From Leeuwenhoekiella nanhaiensis (lineage in GTDB: Bacteria > Bacteroidota > Bacteroidia > Flavobacteriales > Flavobacteriaceae): 64,000 nucleotides of DNA. Below the pieces are notes generated by a model that had not been told where the DNA came from, did not search any database, and saw nothing but the letters and a program-made list of their open reading frames with translations. The first letter of the stretch is position 1. Each line of letters starts with the position of its first letter. The translations under genes and the position numbers were made by a program. The stretch is from contig NZ_KZ319295.1 of NCBI RefSeq assembly GCF_002744755.1, positions 49,455 through 113,454 of the forward strand, read 5' to 3'. This document shows, piece by piece, positions 1 to 7,721 of this stretch.

Positions 1-2
1 CA

Positions 3-167
3 CTGATCAAAGACTTTATTAATCTATTTTTTCAGCAAAAAATTAATGATAAAATTATTGCTGATTTTATAGAAAGAAATACAGGAACCTTTAGGATAAA
101 TGGAATGGACGAAGAATCTTTATATTACCATATAGAACACCATAACAAATCTCAGAGTGATCGTTAA
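3..167 (+). CDS. C-terminal fragment of an unrecognised protein
   Basis: An open frame runs from the window edge to a TAA at 165-167 and encodes about 54 residues ending in NKSQSDR. The sequence is AT-rich, charged and helical-looking (FINLFFQQKINDKIIADFIE), and I recognise no domain. The start lies outside the window, so length and function cannot be judged. A strong terminator follows about 50 bases later, consistent with a real gene end. It could still be a chance frame, but an uninterrupted AT-rich frame ending just before a terminator argues for coding. Confidence 0.55.
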   Translation: MIKDFINLFFQQKINDKIIADFIERNTGTFRINGMDEESLYYHIEHHNKSQSDR

Positions 168-218
168 AAATAAACCCAGACATTACCTTTTAGCAAGCTA
201 ATGCTGAGTCTCCAAACA

Positions 219-253
219 AAAAATCCCTAAAGCCGTTGGCTTCGGGGATTTTT
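219..253. terminator. Bidirectional intrinsic terminator
   Basis: The left arm AAAAATCCC (219-227) pairs with GGGATTTTT (245-253), and an inner stem AAGCC/GGCTT (230-234/238-242) closes on a GTT loop. A T-rich tract follows on both strands. It sits between the convergent partial gene on the left and the SulP gene on the right, so it can serve both transcripts. Confidence 0.85.
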
Positions 254-273
254 GTTTTTTCTACAGATTCGGT

Positions 274-1770
274 TTACTCCACCACATTGACATTGATCAT
301 CTCATCGGCTCTCAACAGGAGTTTATGACTGCTGCTGCTTAGGTTTGTGAGATACACTTTCTTATTCACCTTGTGATAGCGTTCGGTAATTTTGTTTACC
401 GCTTCAACGGCAGACATATCGGCGATGCGGCTTTCCCTAAAATCGATGGTTATTTCTTCGGGATCGTTAAGCACATCAAACTTTTCATTAAACATCTTTA
501 CCGAAGCAAAAAACAAAGGTCCGTAGATCTCGTAATGCTTCATTCCGGTTTCATCTATATGTTTACGGGCGCGTATGCGTTTGGCACTATCCCACGCAAA
601 TACCAGTGCGGCAATAATCACCCCAACCAATACGGCAAGCGCCAGATTGTGCAGAAACACGGTCACCACAGCAACCAGAATCCCTACCAGAATGTCTGAT
701 TTCGGGTATTTATTGATGATTCTAAAACTCACCCATTCAAAAGTACCTATCGAAACCATGATCATCAGACCGGTCAACGCCGCCATCGGCAGACGCTCAA
801 TAAGCGGGGCGCCAAACATCACAAAAAGCAGCAATACAATAGCGGCAATAATCCCCGATAAGCGGGCGCGGGCACCGTTTGAGATGTTGATCATACTTTG
901 GCCGATCATAGCGCAGCCTCCCATCCCTGAGAAGAATCCGGAAAGTACATTAGCAAGTCCCTGAGCAGCGGCTTCCTTATTGGTGCGGCCACGGGTTTCG
1001 GTGATCTCGTCTATCAATTCCAGCGTCAGTAAACTTTCAATAAGCCCCACAGCGGCTACAATTGCTGAATACGGAGCGATAATTTTTAAGGTTTCCCAGC
1101 TAAAGGGAACATCGGGAATATGAAAGGGCGGAAAACCACCTTCAATCGATGCGATATCGCCAACGGTGTTGGTGTCAATTCCAAAGAAAACCACAATTCC
1201 AAAAATCACAAGAATAGCCGCCAGCGAAGCCGGAAAAGCTTTGGTCACTTTAGGCAAGGTATAAATAATCAGCATGGTTAGCAGAACAAGGCCCAGCATT
1301 TTATAGAGCGCCTCACCTGTAAGCCAGTTGCCCGAAGCATCCTGAAACTGCACCAGTTGTGAGGTGAAAATGATAATCGCAAGACCGTTTACAAAGCCGT
1401 AAACCACCGGTAAGGGCACCAGTCGCATCAGTTTCCCCAATTTCAAAATTCCGGCAGCTGCCTGAATAAGACCGGCAAGAACCACACAGGCAAAGACGTA
1501 TTCCACGCCATAATCTGCCGCCAAAGCAACGATCACTACGGCCACAGCTCCGGTTGCCCCGGAGATCATACCCGGTCTTCCGCCAAAAATCGACGTGATT
1601 AAGCCCATCATAAAAGCGGCATACAAACCGGTGAGCGGCGATAAACCGGCGATCAGAGCAAACGCCACCGCCTCCGGAACCAAAGCAATCGCCACGGTAA
1701 GACCGGAAAGAATTTCGGTGCGGTAGTTCACTTTTTGGGTAAAATCAAACAATTTTAAATACTGTTGCAT
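274..1770 (-). CDS. SulP (SLC26) family anion transporter with STAS domain
   Basis: A 498-residue inner-membrane transporter of the SulP/SLC26 family, whose members move sulfate, bicarbonate or dicarboxylates. The N-terminal 400 residues are strongly hydrophobic with the family's opening pattern (LSGLTVAIALVPEAVAFALIAG near residues 22-43, then GLYAAF). A short cytosolic STAS domain fills the last ~90 residues (ITIDFRESRIADMSAVEAV). The protein is shorter than typical ~550-residue SulP proteins because the STAS domain is compact. The substrate cannot be read from sequence; no carbonic anhydrase gene is beside it to suggest bicarbonate. It is transcribed leftward as a single gene and ends at the terminator around 219-253. 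A second, distinct SulP gene lies at 48449. Confidence 0.9.
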   Translation of the reverse strand: MQQYLKLFDFTQKVNYRTEILSGLTVAIALVPEAVAFALIAGLSPLTGLYAAFMMGLITSIFGGRPGMISGATGAVAVVIVALAADYGVEYVFACVVLAGLIQAAAGILKLGKLMRLVPLPVVYGFVNGLAIIIFTSQLVQFQDASGNWLTGEALYKMLGLVLLTMLIIYTLPKVTKAFPASLAAILVIFGIVVFFGIDTNTVGDIASIEGGFPPFHIPDVPFSWETLKIIAPYSAIVAAVGLIESLLTLELIDEITETRGRTNKEAAAQGLANVLSGFFSGMGGCAMIGQSMINISNGARARLSGIIAAIVLLLFVMFGAPLIERLPMAALTGLMIMVSIGTFEWVSFRIINKYPKSDILVGILVAVVTVFLHNLALAVLVGVIIAALVFAWDSAKRIRARKHIDETGMKHYEIYGPLFFASVKMFNEKFDVLNDPEEITIDFRESRIADMSAVEAVNKITERYHKVNKKVYLTNLSSSSHKLLLRADEMINVNVVE

Positions 1771-2097
1771 AACAAAATTAGGGTTGTACAGCAGCTAAAA
1801 CTGCCATCAAAATTCGGTTGCCGAACCCGATTGGGACGACATTTTTTAATCAAGGCGCAAAACTAGGTATAAAAAGCGATTAGACAAAGGTTTAAAGCTT
1901 TGGAGTACGAAAACGTTATAACAAAATGATTTTCTGTATGTTATCTAAAAAAGGGATTCCGAAAATACAGGTTATCCTATTCCGTCAACCCGTTTACCTC
2001 AGTTTTATTCACTAAATTGATTTTACGTACTCAACTCGATCACCAGACTTAAGCTGCCGTGGCGCTTGGGTACGTTTCTTTAAAAAATACCTAGACT
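1771..2097. other. Divergent intergenic region
   Basis: About 330 bases separate the divergent SulP and serine hydrolase genes. No open frame, RNA gene or strong hairpin is evident. A TACGTTTC at 2071-2078 is one base off the Bacteroidota -7 box TAnnTTTG and is a weak promoter candidate for the rightward gene. Nothing else is supported. Confidence 0.4.
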
Positions 2098-3549
2098 ATG
2101 AACAAACCCGTTGCATTCCTTCTTCTACTGTTGTTAACTACCGTTTCCGCAAGCGCACAACAGACCGAAACTTATGATTATGCGCTTTCAAGCCGAAAAC
2201 TCATTCAGCATGGTGTGCAGGCGATTCTTACCTGCAACGGACTTTTCACTTCAAACCGAACGCTGGAGCAGGTTTACGATCAGGAACTTGCCTATTTAGA
2301 AGAGCCGGTGGGCACAGCAGCGGGTGGGGATTATGTGATTGATTATAAAAACAAAACCGTGACCATCGCGGCCAGCGACAGCACTTCCATTATGCGGGCG
2401 GCGTACCGGGCAGGCATTGGCTGTGTGATTCTTCCGCCCAATCAAACTTTTGAAATCATCGAAGAACTTCCCAAGCAACAGCTTGCGCCCCTTTCGGGAG
2501 ATGCGGCCAGTATTCCCTGGCCTGACGGGGATTTGACCAAAAAACAAAAACTACCCAAATACATCGATAAAAAGCTACTGCAAGAAGCCTCTGACTGGTC
2601 TTTTAACAGGGAAAGCGAAGAGCAGGTCACCCTCAGCCTGCTTGTGCTGCATAAAGGTCAAATCATTCACGAGCGCTATGCCGAGGGCGTTGACATGCAT
2701 ACCAAAACACGCACCTGGTCTGTTGCCAAAAGTATTGCCGTGACCCTGATCGGGATGCTGGTTGATGCGGGCAAAATGGAGCTCGACGTGCCTCTGGGTA
2801 TTGAATGGCTGCCGAAAGAACGCAGTTCAGCTAACGATCCGCGGGATGCGATCACCTTACGAAATGTGCTGAATATGTCTAGCGGACTCTACACGGTGGA
2901 CAGCCGCGGGATGGAATATGCCACCGGCTCGGGGCTTTCCTATTGGGCGGGCGCGAGTTCGGCAAACGGCGCACGCGACCGCGGACTCATCCGCAATCCC
3001 GGGACCTATTGGGATTATGAAAACTACGATACCCTATTGGCTGTTTTGGCGATGAAGAATGCGCTGGGTGATGCCACTACCTATCTCGAATTTCCCCGGA
3101 AAGCCCTATTTGACCAAATCGGAATGCGGAATACCCTGGTAGGAACAGACCGGTTTGGCGATTTTATATTGAGCAGTCAGGTGTATGCCTCTGCGCGCGA
3201 TCTGGCGCGTTTTGGCCTGCTTTACGAGCAAAACGGAATGTGGAACGGCAAACGCCTGCTATCTCAAGAGTGGATTGATTTTGTACGTACACCCACCACG
3301 GCTGCGGGGCAGGTCAATTCGTTATACGGTGGGCAGTGGTGGCTGGTAGACGACTCCCGCGATGATGTGCCTAAAGATGCCTATGCCGCACGGGGCAACC
3401 GCGGGCAGTATGTGGTTGTGGTGCCTTCCCGGGATCTGGTGATCGTAAGACGCGGCCTTGATTATGGCCGTCAGGGATTTGACGTTTGGGACCTTACACG
3501 GGAAGTGGTTAAGGCATTACCGGAGGATTATGTTTCGGAGGGGGAATAG
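2098..3549 (+). CDS. Secreted serine hydrolase, class C beta-lactamase fold
   Basis: A 483-residue exported protein with a signal peptide ending SASAQ near residue 21. The penicillin-binding/class C beta-lactamase fold is indicated by S208-V-A-K211 (SxxK nucleophile and general base), a Y-E-N in WDYENYDT (YxN motif) and a late GNRGQY in the position of the KTG/HxG triad. Such proteins include esterases, 6-aminohexanoate-dimer hydrolase and D-peptide hydrolases; true beta-lactam resistance is unlikely given the family. Residues ~25-165 form an extra N-terminal region before the catalytic domain. The start is the first ATG, followed directly by a good signal sequence. It appears monocistronic. 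The substrate is not predictable. Confidence 0.88.
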   Translation: MNKPVAFLLLLLLTTVSASAQQTETYDYALSSRKLIQHGVQAILTCNGLFTSNRTLEQVYDQELAYLEEPVGTAAGGDYVIDYKNKTVTIAASDSTSIMRAAYRAGIGCVILPPNQTFEIIEELPKQQLAPLSGDAASIPWPDGDLTKKQKLPKYIDKKLLQEASDWSFNRESEEQVTLSLLVLHKGQIIHERYAEGVDMHTKTRTWSVAKSIAVTLIGMLVDAGKMELDVPLGIEWLPKERSSANDPRDAITLRNVLNMSSGLYTVDSRGMEYATGSGLSYWAGASSANGARDRGLIRNPGTYWDYENYDTLLAVLAMKNALGDATTYLEFPRKALFDQIGMRNTLVGTDRFGDFILSSQVYASARDLARFGLLYEQNGMWNGKRLLSQEWIDFVRTPTTAAGQVNSLYGGQWWLVDDSRDDVPKDAYAARGNRGQYVVVVPSRDLVIVRRGLDYGRQGFDVWDLTREVVKALPEDYVSEGE

Positions 3550-3600
3550 AACGAATAATCTTGTAGAATTCTAAGCCTGAGTATTTTATCGATGGGTCAT

Positions 3601-3903
3601 CTAATATTCTAATGGTTCTTTTCTGGCATACCTCACACGAAGAATATAAACAGCTTCCTTTTCAACCAAATAAGATATTCGGTAGGTGTGTTTTTCATAG
3701 GCCCTGACAGTACCGGAATTATTTGCTTTTAAGGAATCCAGCTTATAGATCTCAGGGTCTGTAGCCAATATTGAAGTGGAGTCGTATATTTCTGAAATGA
3801 TTTTCTCAGTGATTTTAAGAGATTCGGATTGTTCTAAAAGCATCAAAAAGGCTTCGTTTAATTAAGCAGCTGCCTGATGCGTCCAAATTATTGCTCTCCC
3901 CAT
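3601..3903 (-). pseudogene. ParE/RelE-type toxin interrupted by an in-frame stop codon
   Basis: Reading leftward from an ATG at 3903-3901, inside the 3' end of the antitoxin gene, gives MGRAIIWTHQAAA, then TAA at 3864-3862, then LNEAFLMLLEQSE and a further ~75 residues in the same frame. Joined, the product would be about 100 residues, the usual ParE/RelE length, with the typical N-terminal I-I-W-T-x-x-A strand and C-terminal YRISYLVEKEAVYILRVRYAR. The stop falls just after the first strand. Downstream of it only TTG (3846) or ATG (3843) could restart translation, giving 80-81 residues without the first strand and helix start. The toxin is therefore probably dead or strongly attenuated. I see the single TAA directly; that it is a mutation rather than a sequencing error is inference. 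Confidence 0.75.
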
Positions 3904-4133
3904 TTTTTGATGCGTTCTCGCATTTGTTCATGCGTAAAGATCTCGCCGCTTTTTATCTGCGCAATAGAGGTATCTAGTTCTTTATTGTATTCTTCGATAC
4001 TAATACGCTGGGATGATACTTTTTTATTGTATTTCAGCATATTCTTGATGGCTTCGATAAACAAAGGATCGTTTACCTTATCAAGCTCTTCGTGAATCCA
4101 TTTTATATCCGCCTGTACACTCATAACATTCAT
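3888..4133 (-). CDS. Antitoxin of a ParE/RelE-type toxin-antitoxin pair
   Basis: An 81-residue acidic protein of the small Bacteroidota antitoxin type: an N-terminal helical part (WIHEELDKVNDPLFIEAIKNML) and the recurrent C-terminal segment YNKELDTSIAQIKSGEIFTHEQ followed by KKW. It is placed directly upstream of the toxin frame and overlaps it by 16 bases, the usual antitoxin-first order with translational coupling. Translation may begin at the first ATG (4133) or at the ATG three codons later (4124). An inverted repeat just upstream is a candidate autoregulatory operator. It appears intact although its partner toxin carries a nonsense codon. Confidence 0.8.
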   Translation of the reverse strand: MNVMSVQADIKWIHEELDKVNDPLFIEAIKNMLKYNKKVSSQRISIEEYNKELDTSIAQIKSGEIFTHEQMRERIKKWGEQ

Positions 4134-4137
4134 TTCT

Positions 4138-4156
4138 TAATCTAAAGATAAGATTA
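4138..4156. promoter_or_regulatory. Inverted repeat upstream of the antitoxin gene
   Basis: TAATCT (4138-4143) and AGATTA (4151-4156) are perfect inverted half-sites separated by seven bases, ending five bases before the antitoxin ATG. Toxin-antitoxin operons are commonly autorepressed at such sites. A TATCTTTA on the minus strand overlapping it is one base off the Bacteroidota -7 box. Binding is inferred only. Confidence 0.4.
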
Positions 4157-4181
4157 TTCTTCCAAACCTTGAGTCCATCAG

Positions 4182-5036
4182 TTACGCTATGGCCAGACTG
4201 AATTGAATCCCTTCCCCCGGCCGTTTTTGCGCCAACGTACAAATCCCAAGTTCGCTCAATTGCAATACCCGTGGGTAACCTCCCGTTACCTGGCAATCGC
4301 GCATCAGGGCGATCAGGTTTCCGCCGGGTGTAAGCTGAACGGTTCCGGGAATTACGGGGCCGGTGGTGATGCCTTTTAAATTATTTGCTACCGCTTCTTT
4401 AAAACCAATAGCCATACGGTTTGACGTGGGCAGGAGCGTAAAACTCCCATCCGCCAACTGCTCCCGTACCGAAACGTCCAGCAAGTCCCATTCCGGTCCC
4501 GGAAAGGCCTCGATGTTGTTTTTATAAATTCCGGTTTCGGGGAACTGTACCCGTGCGCCGGAGTTTTTCTCTGTGGTTGCAGCAGTAAAAGGCAAACGAT
4601 CGCCTTTTTCGATTCGGGATTTTGGGGTAATCCCGGGATACTGACTGCGGCTGTGCAGGATTTCAGGCGACCGAAAGCCTCCGTTTATAGCCAGATAGGC
4701 TCTAAAACCGCGTTTTAAGCCGCCAAATGTCAAAACATCGCCCGTTACACAACTATACACTTTTGAGCCTTCCAGAGGTCTGTCATTGAGTTTGAGTTCA
4801 AAGGTTGCCCCGCATACCGCGATCTGTGCATCGGCATGAAAATGCAATTGCGGACCGGTCATTGTGATTTCGAGTACCGCCGCATCGGGTGGATTGTTGA
4901 GCAGTAAATTGGCCTTTCGGGCGGCAAGGCTGTCCATCACCCCGCTGCGTGGCACCCCATAAACCGCGCTTTGCATTCTTCCTAAATCCTGAATGCTGGT
5001 GTACAAACCGGGTTTTAAAACTTCAACTTCACTCAT
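4182..5036 (-). CDS. pxpC: 5-oxoprolinase subunit PxpC (biotin-dependent carboxyltransferase-like)
   Basis: A 284-residue subunit of the prokaryotic ATP-dependent 5-oxoprolinase PxpABC, which opens 5-oxoproline to glutamate in the cytosol. The family opening is clear (VLKPGLYTSIQDLGRMQSAVYGVPRSGVMD), followed by NLLLNNPPDAAVLEITMTGP and a late GNLIALMRDCQVTGGYPR. A longer frame opens at 5207, but its first 57 residues would lie inside pxpB; the ATG at 5036-5034 makes a 4-base ATGA overlap with the pxpB stop and gives the normal family N-terminus, so I chose it. It is the last gene of the oxoprolinase operon. No clear terminator was seen downstream. Confidence 0.92.
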   Translation of the reverse strand: MSEVEVLKPGLYTSIQDLGRMQSAVYGVPRSGVMDSLAARKANLLLNNPPDAAVLEITMTGPQLHFHADAQIAVCGATFELKLNDRPLEGSKVYSCVTGDVLTFGGLKRGFRAYLAINGGFRSPEILHSRSQYPGITPKSRIEKGDRLPFTAATTEKNSGARVQFPETGIYKNNIEAFPGPEWDLLDVSVREQLADGSFTLLPTSNRMAIGFKEAVANNLKGITTGPVIPGTVQLTPGGNLIALMRDCQVTGGYPRVLQLSELGICTLAQKRPGEGIQFSLAIA

Positions 5037-5761
5037 CGTTTTTCCGTTTTCAATTGAAAGTTTCCAGATTTTATTTGCTCTTGGACTTCCTGATGTTCGG
5101 CTTTGGAAACCGCATAAAACTGAATTTGATCTCCGGCCTGAAACGGACACGGAATTTCCAGTTGCGGATTGAACAATTCCACCGGACAATTCCCGATAAT
5201 TTGCCATCCTGCGGGACTCGAATTCGGGTAGATTCCGGTTTGATTTTCGGCGATGCCAACAGCGCCTTTTGCAACCGATTGACGCGGTGATTTTTTACGG
5301 GAAATGCGGAGCCGTTCATCCATTCCGCCCAGGTATAAAAAGCCGGGCAAAAACCCCATAAAATACACGGTATAAATCGGCCGGGTATGCAGCTCGATGA
5401 TCTCCGAAATTTTAAGTTTATTTGTAGTCGAAAGTTCTTCCAGATCAAGACCAAATTCGGCATCATAGCACACCGGTAGTCGGTAGGTTTCGCGCTGCAG
5501 ATCGGTAGTCGATATATTCGCAAAATCCACCGCCTGGAGACGCTCCAAATCATCATAAACAGAATCTATACCAAGCACATAATTAATTAATAATGAATTG
5601 TATGCATTGATCACCTCAACTTTTGATTCAATTACATTTTGAAGTAAAAAATCCTTTACCGAAATCAGCCAATTCAGGTTTTCGGGGTTGATAGCGAAGT
5701 CCCATTGCAACAAAACAGCCCGCTCTCCCAGTCTGGATATCTTCGGTTTTTGGGGAATCAT
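5033..5761 (-). CDS. pxpB: 5-oxoprolinase subunit PxpB (KipI family)
   Basis: A 242-residue KipI/allophanate-hydrolase-subunit-1 family protein, partner of PxpC in the 5-oxoprolinase complex. Diagnostic segments are RLGERAVLLQW near the N-terminus, the IIELHTRPIYTVYFMGFLPGF stretch and YLGGMDERLRISRKKSPR, then the SPAGWQIIGNCPV loop. The frame extends upstream to 5851, but those 30 residues overlap pxpA and look unlike the family. The ATG at 5761-5759 overlaps the pxpA stop in an ATGA junction and starts MIPQKPKISRLGERA. Its own stop overlaps the pxpC start in the same way, so the three subunits are translationally coupled, fitting a stoichiometric complex. Confidence 0.93.
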   Translation of the reverse strand: MIPQKPKISRLGERAVLLQWDFAINPENLNWLISVKDFLLQNVIESKVEVINAYNSLLINYVLGIDSVYDDLERLQAVDFANISTTDLQRETYRLPVCYDAEFGLDLEELSTTNKLKISEIIELHTRPIYTVYFMGFLPGFLYLGGMDERLRISRKKSPRQSVAKGAVGIAENQTGIYPNSSPAGWQIIGNCPVELFNPQLEIPCPFQAGDQIQFYAVSKAEHQEVQEQIKSGNFQLKTEKR

Positions 5762-6501
5762 AAAGGCTTGATTTGAATGGATGCTTCGGTTAATTTTTGG
5801 CGTAAAAAGTTCAGTAATTCCACCGCATTTTCGGTATCGCCGTGTACACAAATCGTGTCTGCTTTCTGTTTAAAAACAGCACCCGAAACCGCTTTGATTT
5901 CGCCCGCTTTTACCATACGAATTACGTGTGCTGCGAGTTGGTTTTTATCGGTGATCAGGGCATTGTTTTGAGCCCGTGAAACCAGGCTGCCATCTGCCTC
6001 ATAATTGCGGTCTGCGAAGGCCTCATAAAACAACTTTAAACGCCCTGAAGCTGCACGCGCCATCTCTGAATTGTAAGGTACATAAACGGGAATTTGGGGA
6101 TAGTGGGTTTCCAGAAACGCAGTGATGGCTTCAGCATATACCGCATCACCCGCACACAGATTGTACAATGCTCCGTGCATCTTGATGTGGTGCAAAGGCA
6201 GGTCTGCATCACGGCAGGCTTCGGCAACCGCTTCTATTTGTTCATGAAGCGATGCGCTGAGACTTGCAAAAGGCATTTCTAGTTTCTTGCGGCCAAAATG
6301 TTCTTTATCGGGAAAAGAAGGATGCGCCCCTACTCCAACCCCGTGTTTTTTCGCCAGCTCAACCACCTGCGTGATGGTCTGCGCATCACCGGCGTGACCG
6401 CCACAGGCGAGGTTACACGAACTGATGAGCGGCATCAGGGCTGCTTCATTGCCCACGCCCTCGCCCAGATCGCAATTGATGTCTATGGAAAGTGCATTCA
6501 T
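5758..6501 (-). CDS. pxpA: 5-oxoprolinase subunit PxpA (LamB/YcsF family)
   Basis: A 247-residue LamB/YcsF protein, the third 5-oxoprolinase subunit. The family signature is at the N-terminus: IDINCDLGEGVGNEAALMPLISSCNLACGGHAGD, followed by GVGVGAHPSFPDKEHFGR. The C-terminal half keeps the FADRNYEADGSLVSR segment and a CVHGDTENAV motif. Length matches the family (~250). The ATG at 6501 overlaps the stop of the upstream transporter gene by four bases (ATGA). Co-occurrence of A, B and C subunits in one operon supports the assignment strongly. Confidence 0.95.
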   Translation of the reverse strand: MNALSIDINCDLGEGVGNEAALMPLISSCNLACGGHAGDAQTITQVVELAKKHGVGVGAHPSFPDKEHFGRKKLEMPFASLSASLHEQIEAVAEACRDADLPLHHIKMHGALYNLCAGDAVYAEAITAFLETHYPQIPVYVPYNSEMARAASGRLKLFYEAFADRNYEADGSLVSRAQNNALITDKNQLAAHVIRMVKAGEIKAVSGAVFKQKADTICVHGDTENAVELLNFLRQKLTEASIQIKPL

Positions 6502-7721
6502 AAGCTACCGATCACCGTTAGGATTACCTTTCCGCCCAAAATACAGGTTATGATTAAAATAACCAGACTGATCGCATTTTTTAAGGTGGAATTTTTATGC
6601 TCCCCGAGCAAATTCGTCCGGTTGGCCAGCCAGATCAGGATGCCCGCGATGACAGGAAGCAAAATCCCATTTGCGATTTGTGCAAACTGAATGATCGCAA
6701 TGGGTTTGATGCCGAAAGTTGCCAGAAGTACTCCGGTAAACAGAATGAGCATCCAGGTGGCCCGAAAAGGTTTGGACTGCTGGTTTCCATCCAGATTTAA
6801 ACAGCCCTGCGCCACGTATGCCCCGGCCAGCGGTGCGGTTATCGCCGACGTGATCCCCGCGGCAAACAACCCCAAACCTATGCAATAGCGAGCCGCCTCA
6901 CCGTAAAGCGGCTCGAGGCTTAGTGCAAGCCCTGCCGCGCCATCAACGCTGCTTCCATTGATCGCCGCAGCGGCAATGATGATGCACATGGAGACGATTC
7001 CGCCTAAAACCACAGCGATAATCGTATCCTTTCGGGCTGCGGGTAACTCACGCTTATCCTTCCATTTTTGATTAACCAGGGAAGCGTGCAAAAACAGGTT
7101 ATACGGCACTACGGTGGTGCCAACCAAAGCGATGATCATCAGGAGGCTGCCTTCCGGAACTCCCGGGATAAAAGCATTATTCAGCAGATCGAAGAGATCT
7201 GGCCCCGTTAGGATTGCAGTGATCACAAACGAAAGGCTCATCAAAATCACCAGCACCAGAAATACTTTTTCAAGTACTTTATAATTGCCGATGTACAGCA
7301 ACACAAAGGCAACAGCGCCGATGAGCAGGCTGTAACCATTGAGCTGAAAGCTCTTTAAATGGATTATCCCATCGTTTCCTAATGCTTGCAGTCCCAGAAC
7401 GCCACCGCTGATGTTTCCGCCCTCATAAGCCGCATTTCCCACCACAATGGCAGCGAGCACGAGACCGAGAATCAGTTTGCGCAGGATTCCGTCCGGCAAT
7501 TGTTCGCGTAGTACCTGTGAAAGTCCTTTCCCCGAAACCAGACCAATACGCGCTGCGGTTTCCTGCAAAATCACCGTCGCTATGATAGACAGGATCATTG
7601 CCCAGAGCAGGCCATAGCCAAATTGCACACCTGCCAGCGTACACACGGTTACCGTCCCGGGGCCGATAAATGCCGCGGCGATCAGGGCGCCCGGACCTAT
7701 ATTTTTAAACGGATTACGCAT
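6498..7721 (-). CDS. NRAMP-related transporter in the 5-oxoproline operon
   Basis: A 407-residue multi-pass inner-membrane protein of the NRAMP (SLC11, APC superfamily) fold. The two metal-binding motifs of true Mn/Fe NRAMPs are altered: the TM1 DPGN position reads G20-P21-G22-T23, and the TM6 MPH position reads V205-P206-Y207. Loss of the TM1 Asp/Asn and the TM6 Met suggests it does not carry transition metals the usual way. It is locked between a DUF2891 gene (1-base TAATG overlap) and pxpA (4-base ATGA overlap), which points to a role in uptake of 5-oxoproline or a related solute; this is inference from context. A metal role cannot be excluded. Confidence 0.85.
   Translation of the reverse strand: MRNPFKNIGPGALIAAAFIGPGTVTVCTLAGVQFGYGLLWAMILSIIATVILQETAARIGLVSGKGLSQVLREQLPDGILRKLILGLVLAAIVVGNAAYEGGNISGGVLGLQALGNDGIIHLKSFQLNGYSLLIGAVAFVLLYIGNYKVLEKVFLVLVILMSLSFVITAILTGPDLFDLLNNAFIPGVPEGSLLMIIALVGTTVVPYNLFLHASLVNQKWKDKRELPAARKDTIIAVVLGGIVSMCIIIAAAAINGSSVDGAAGLALSLEPLYGEAARYCIGLGLFAAGITSAITAPLAGAYVAQGCLNLDGNQQSKPFRATWMLILFTGVLLATFGIKPIAIIQFAQIANGILLPVIAGILIWLANRTNLLGEHKNSTLKNAISLVILIITCILGGKVILTVIGSL

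Noticed and set aside
4949..5290. Plus-strand frame of 113 residues over pxpB/pxpC
   Set aside because: It lies antisense to well-supported subunits and has no family character or start context.
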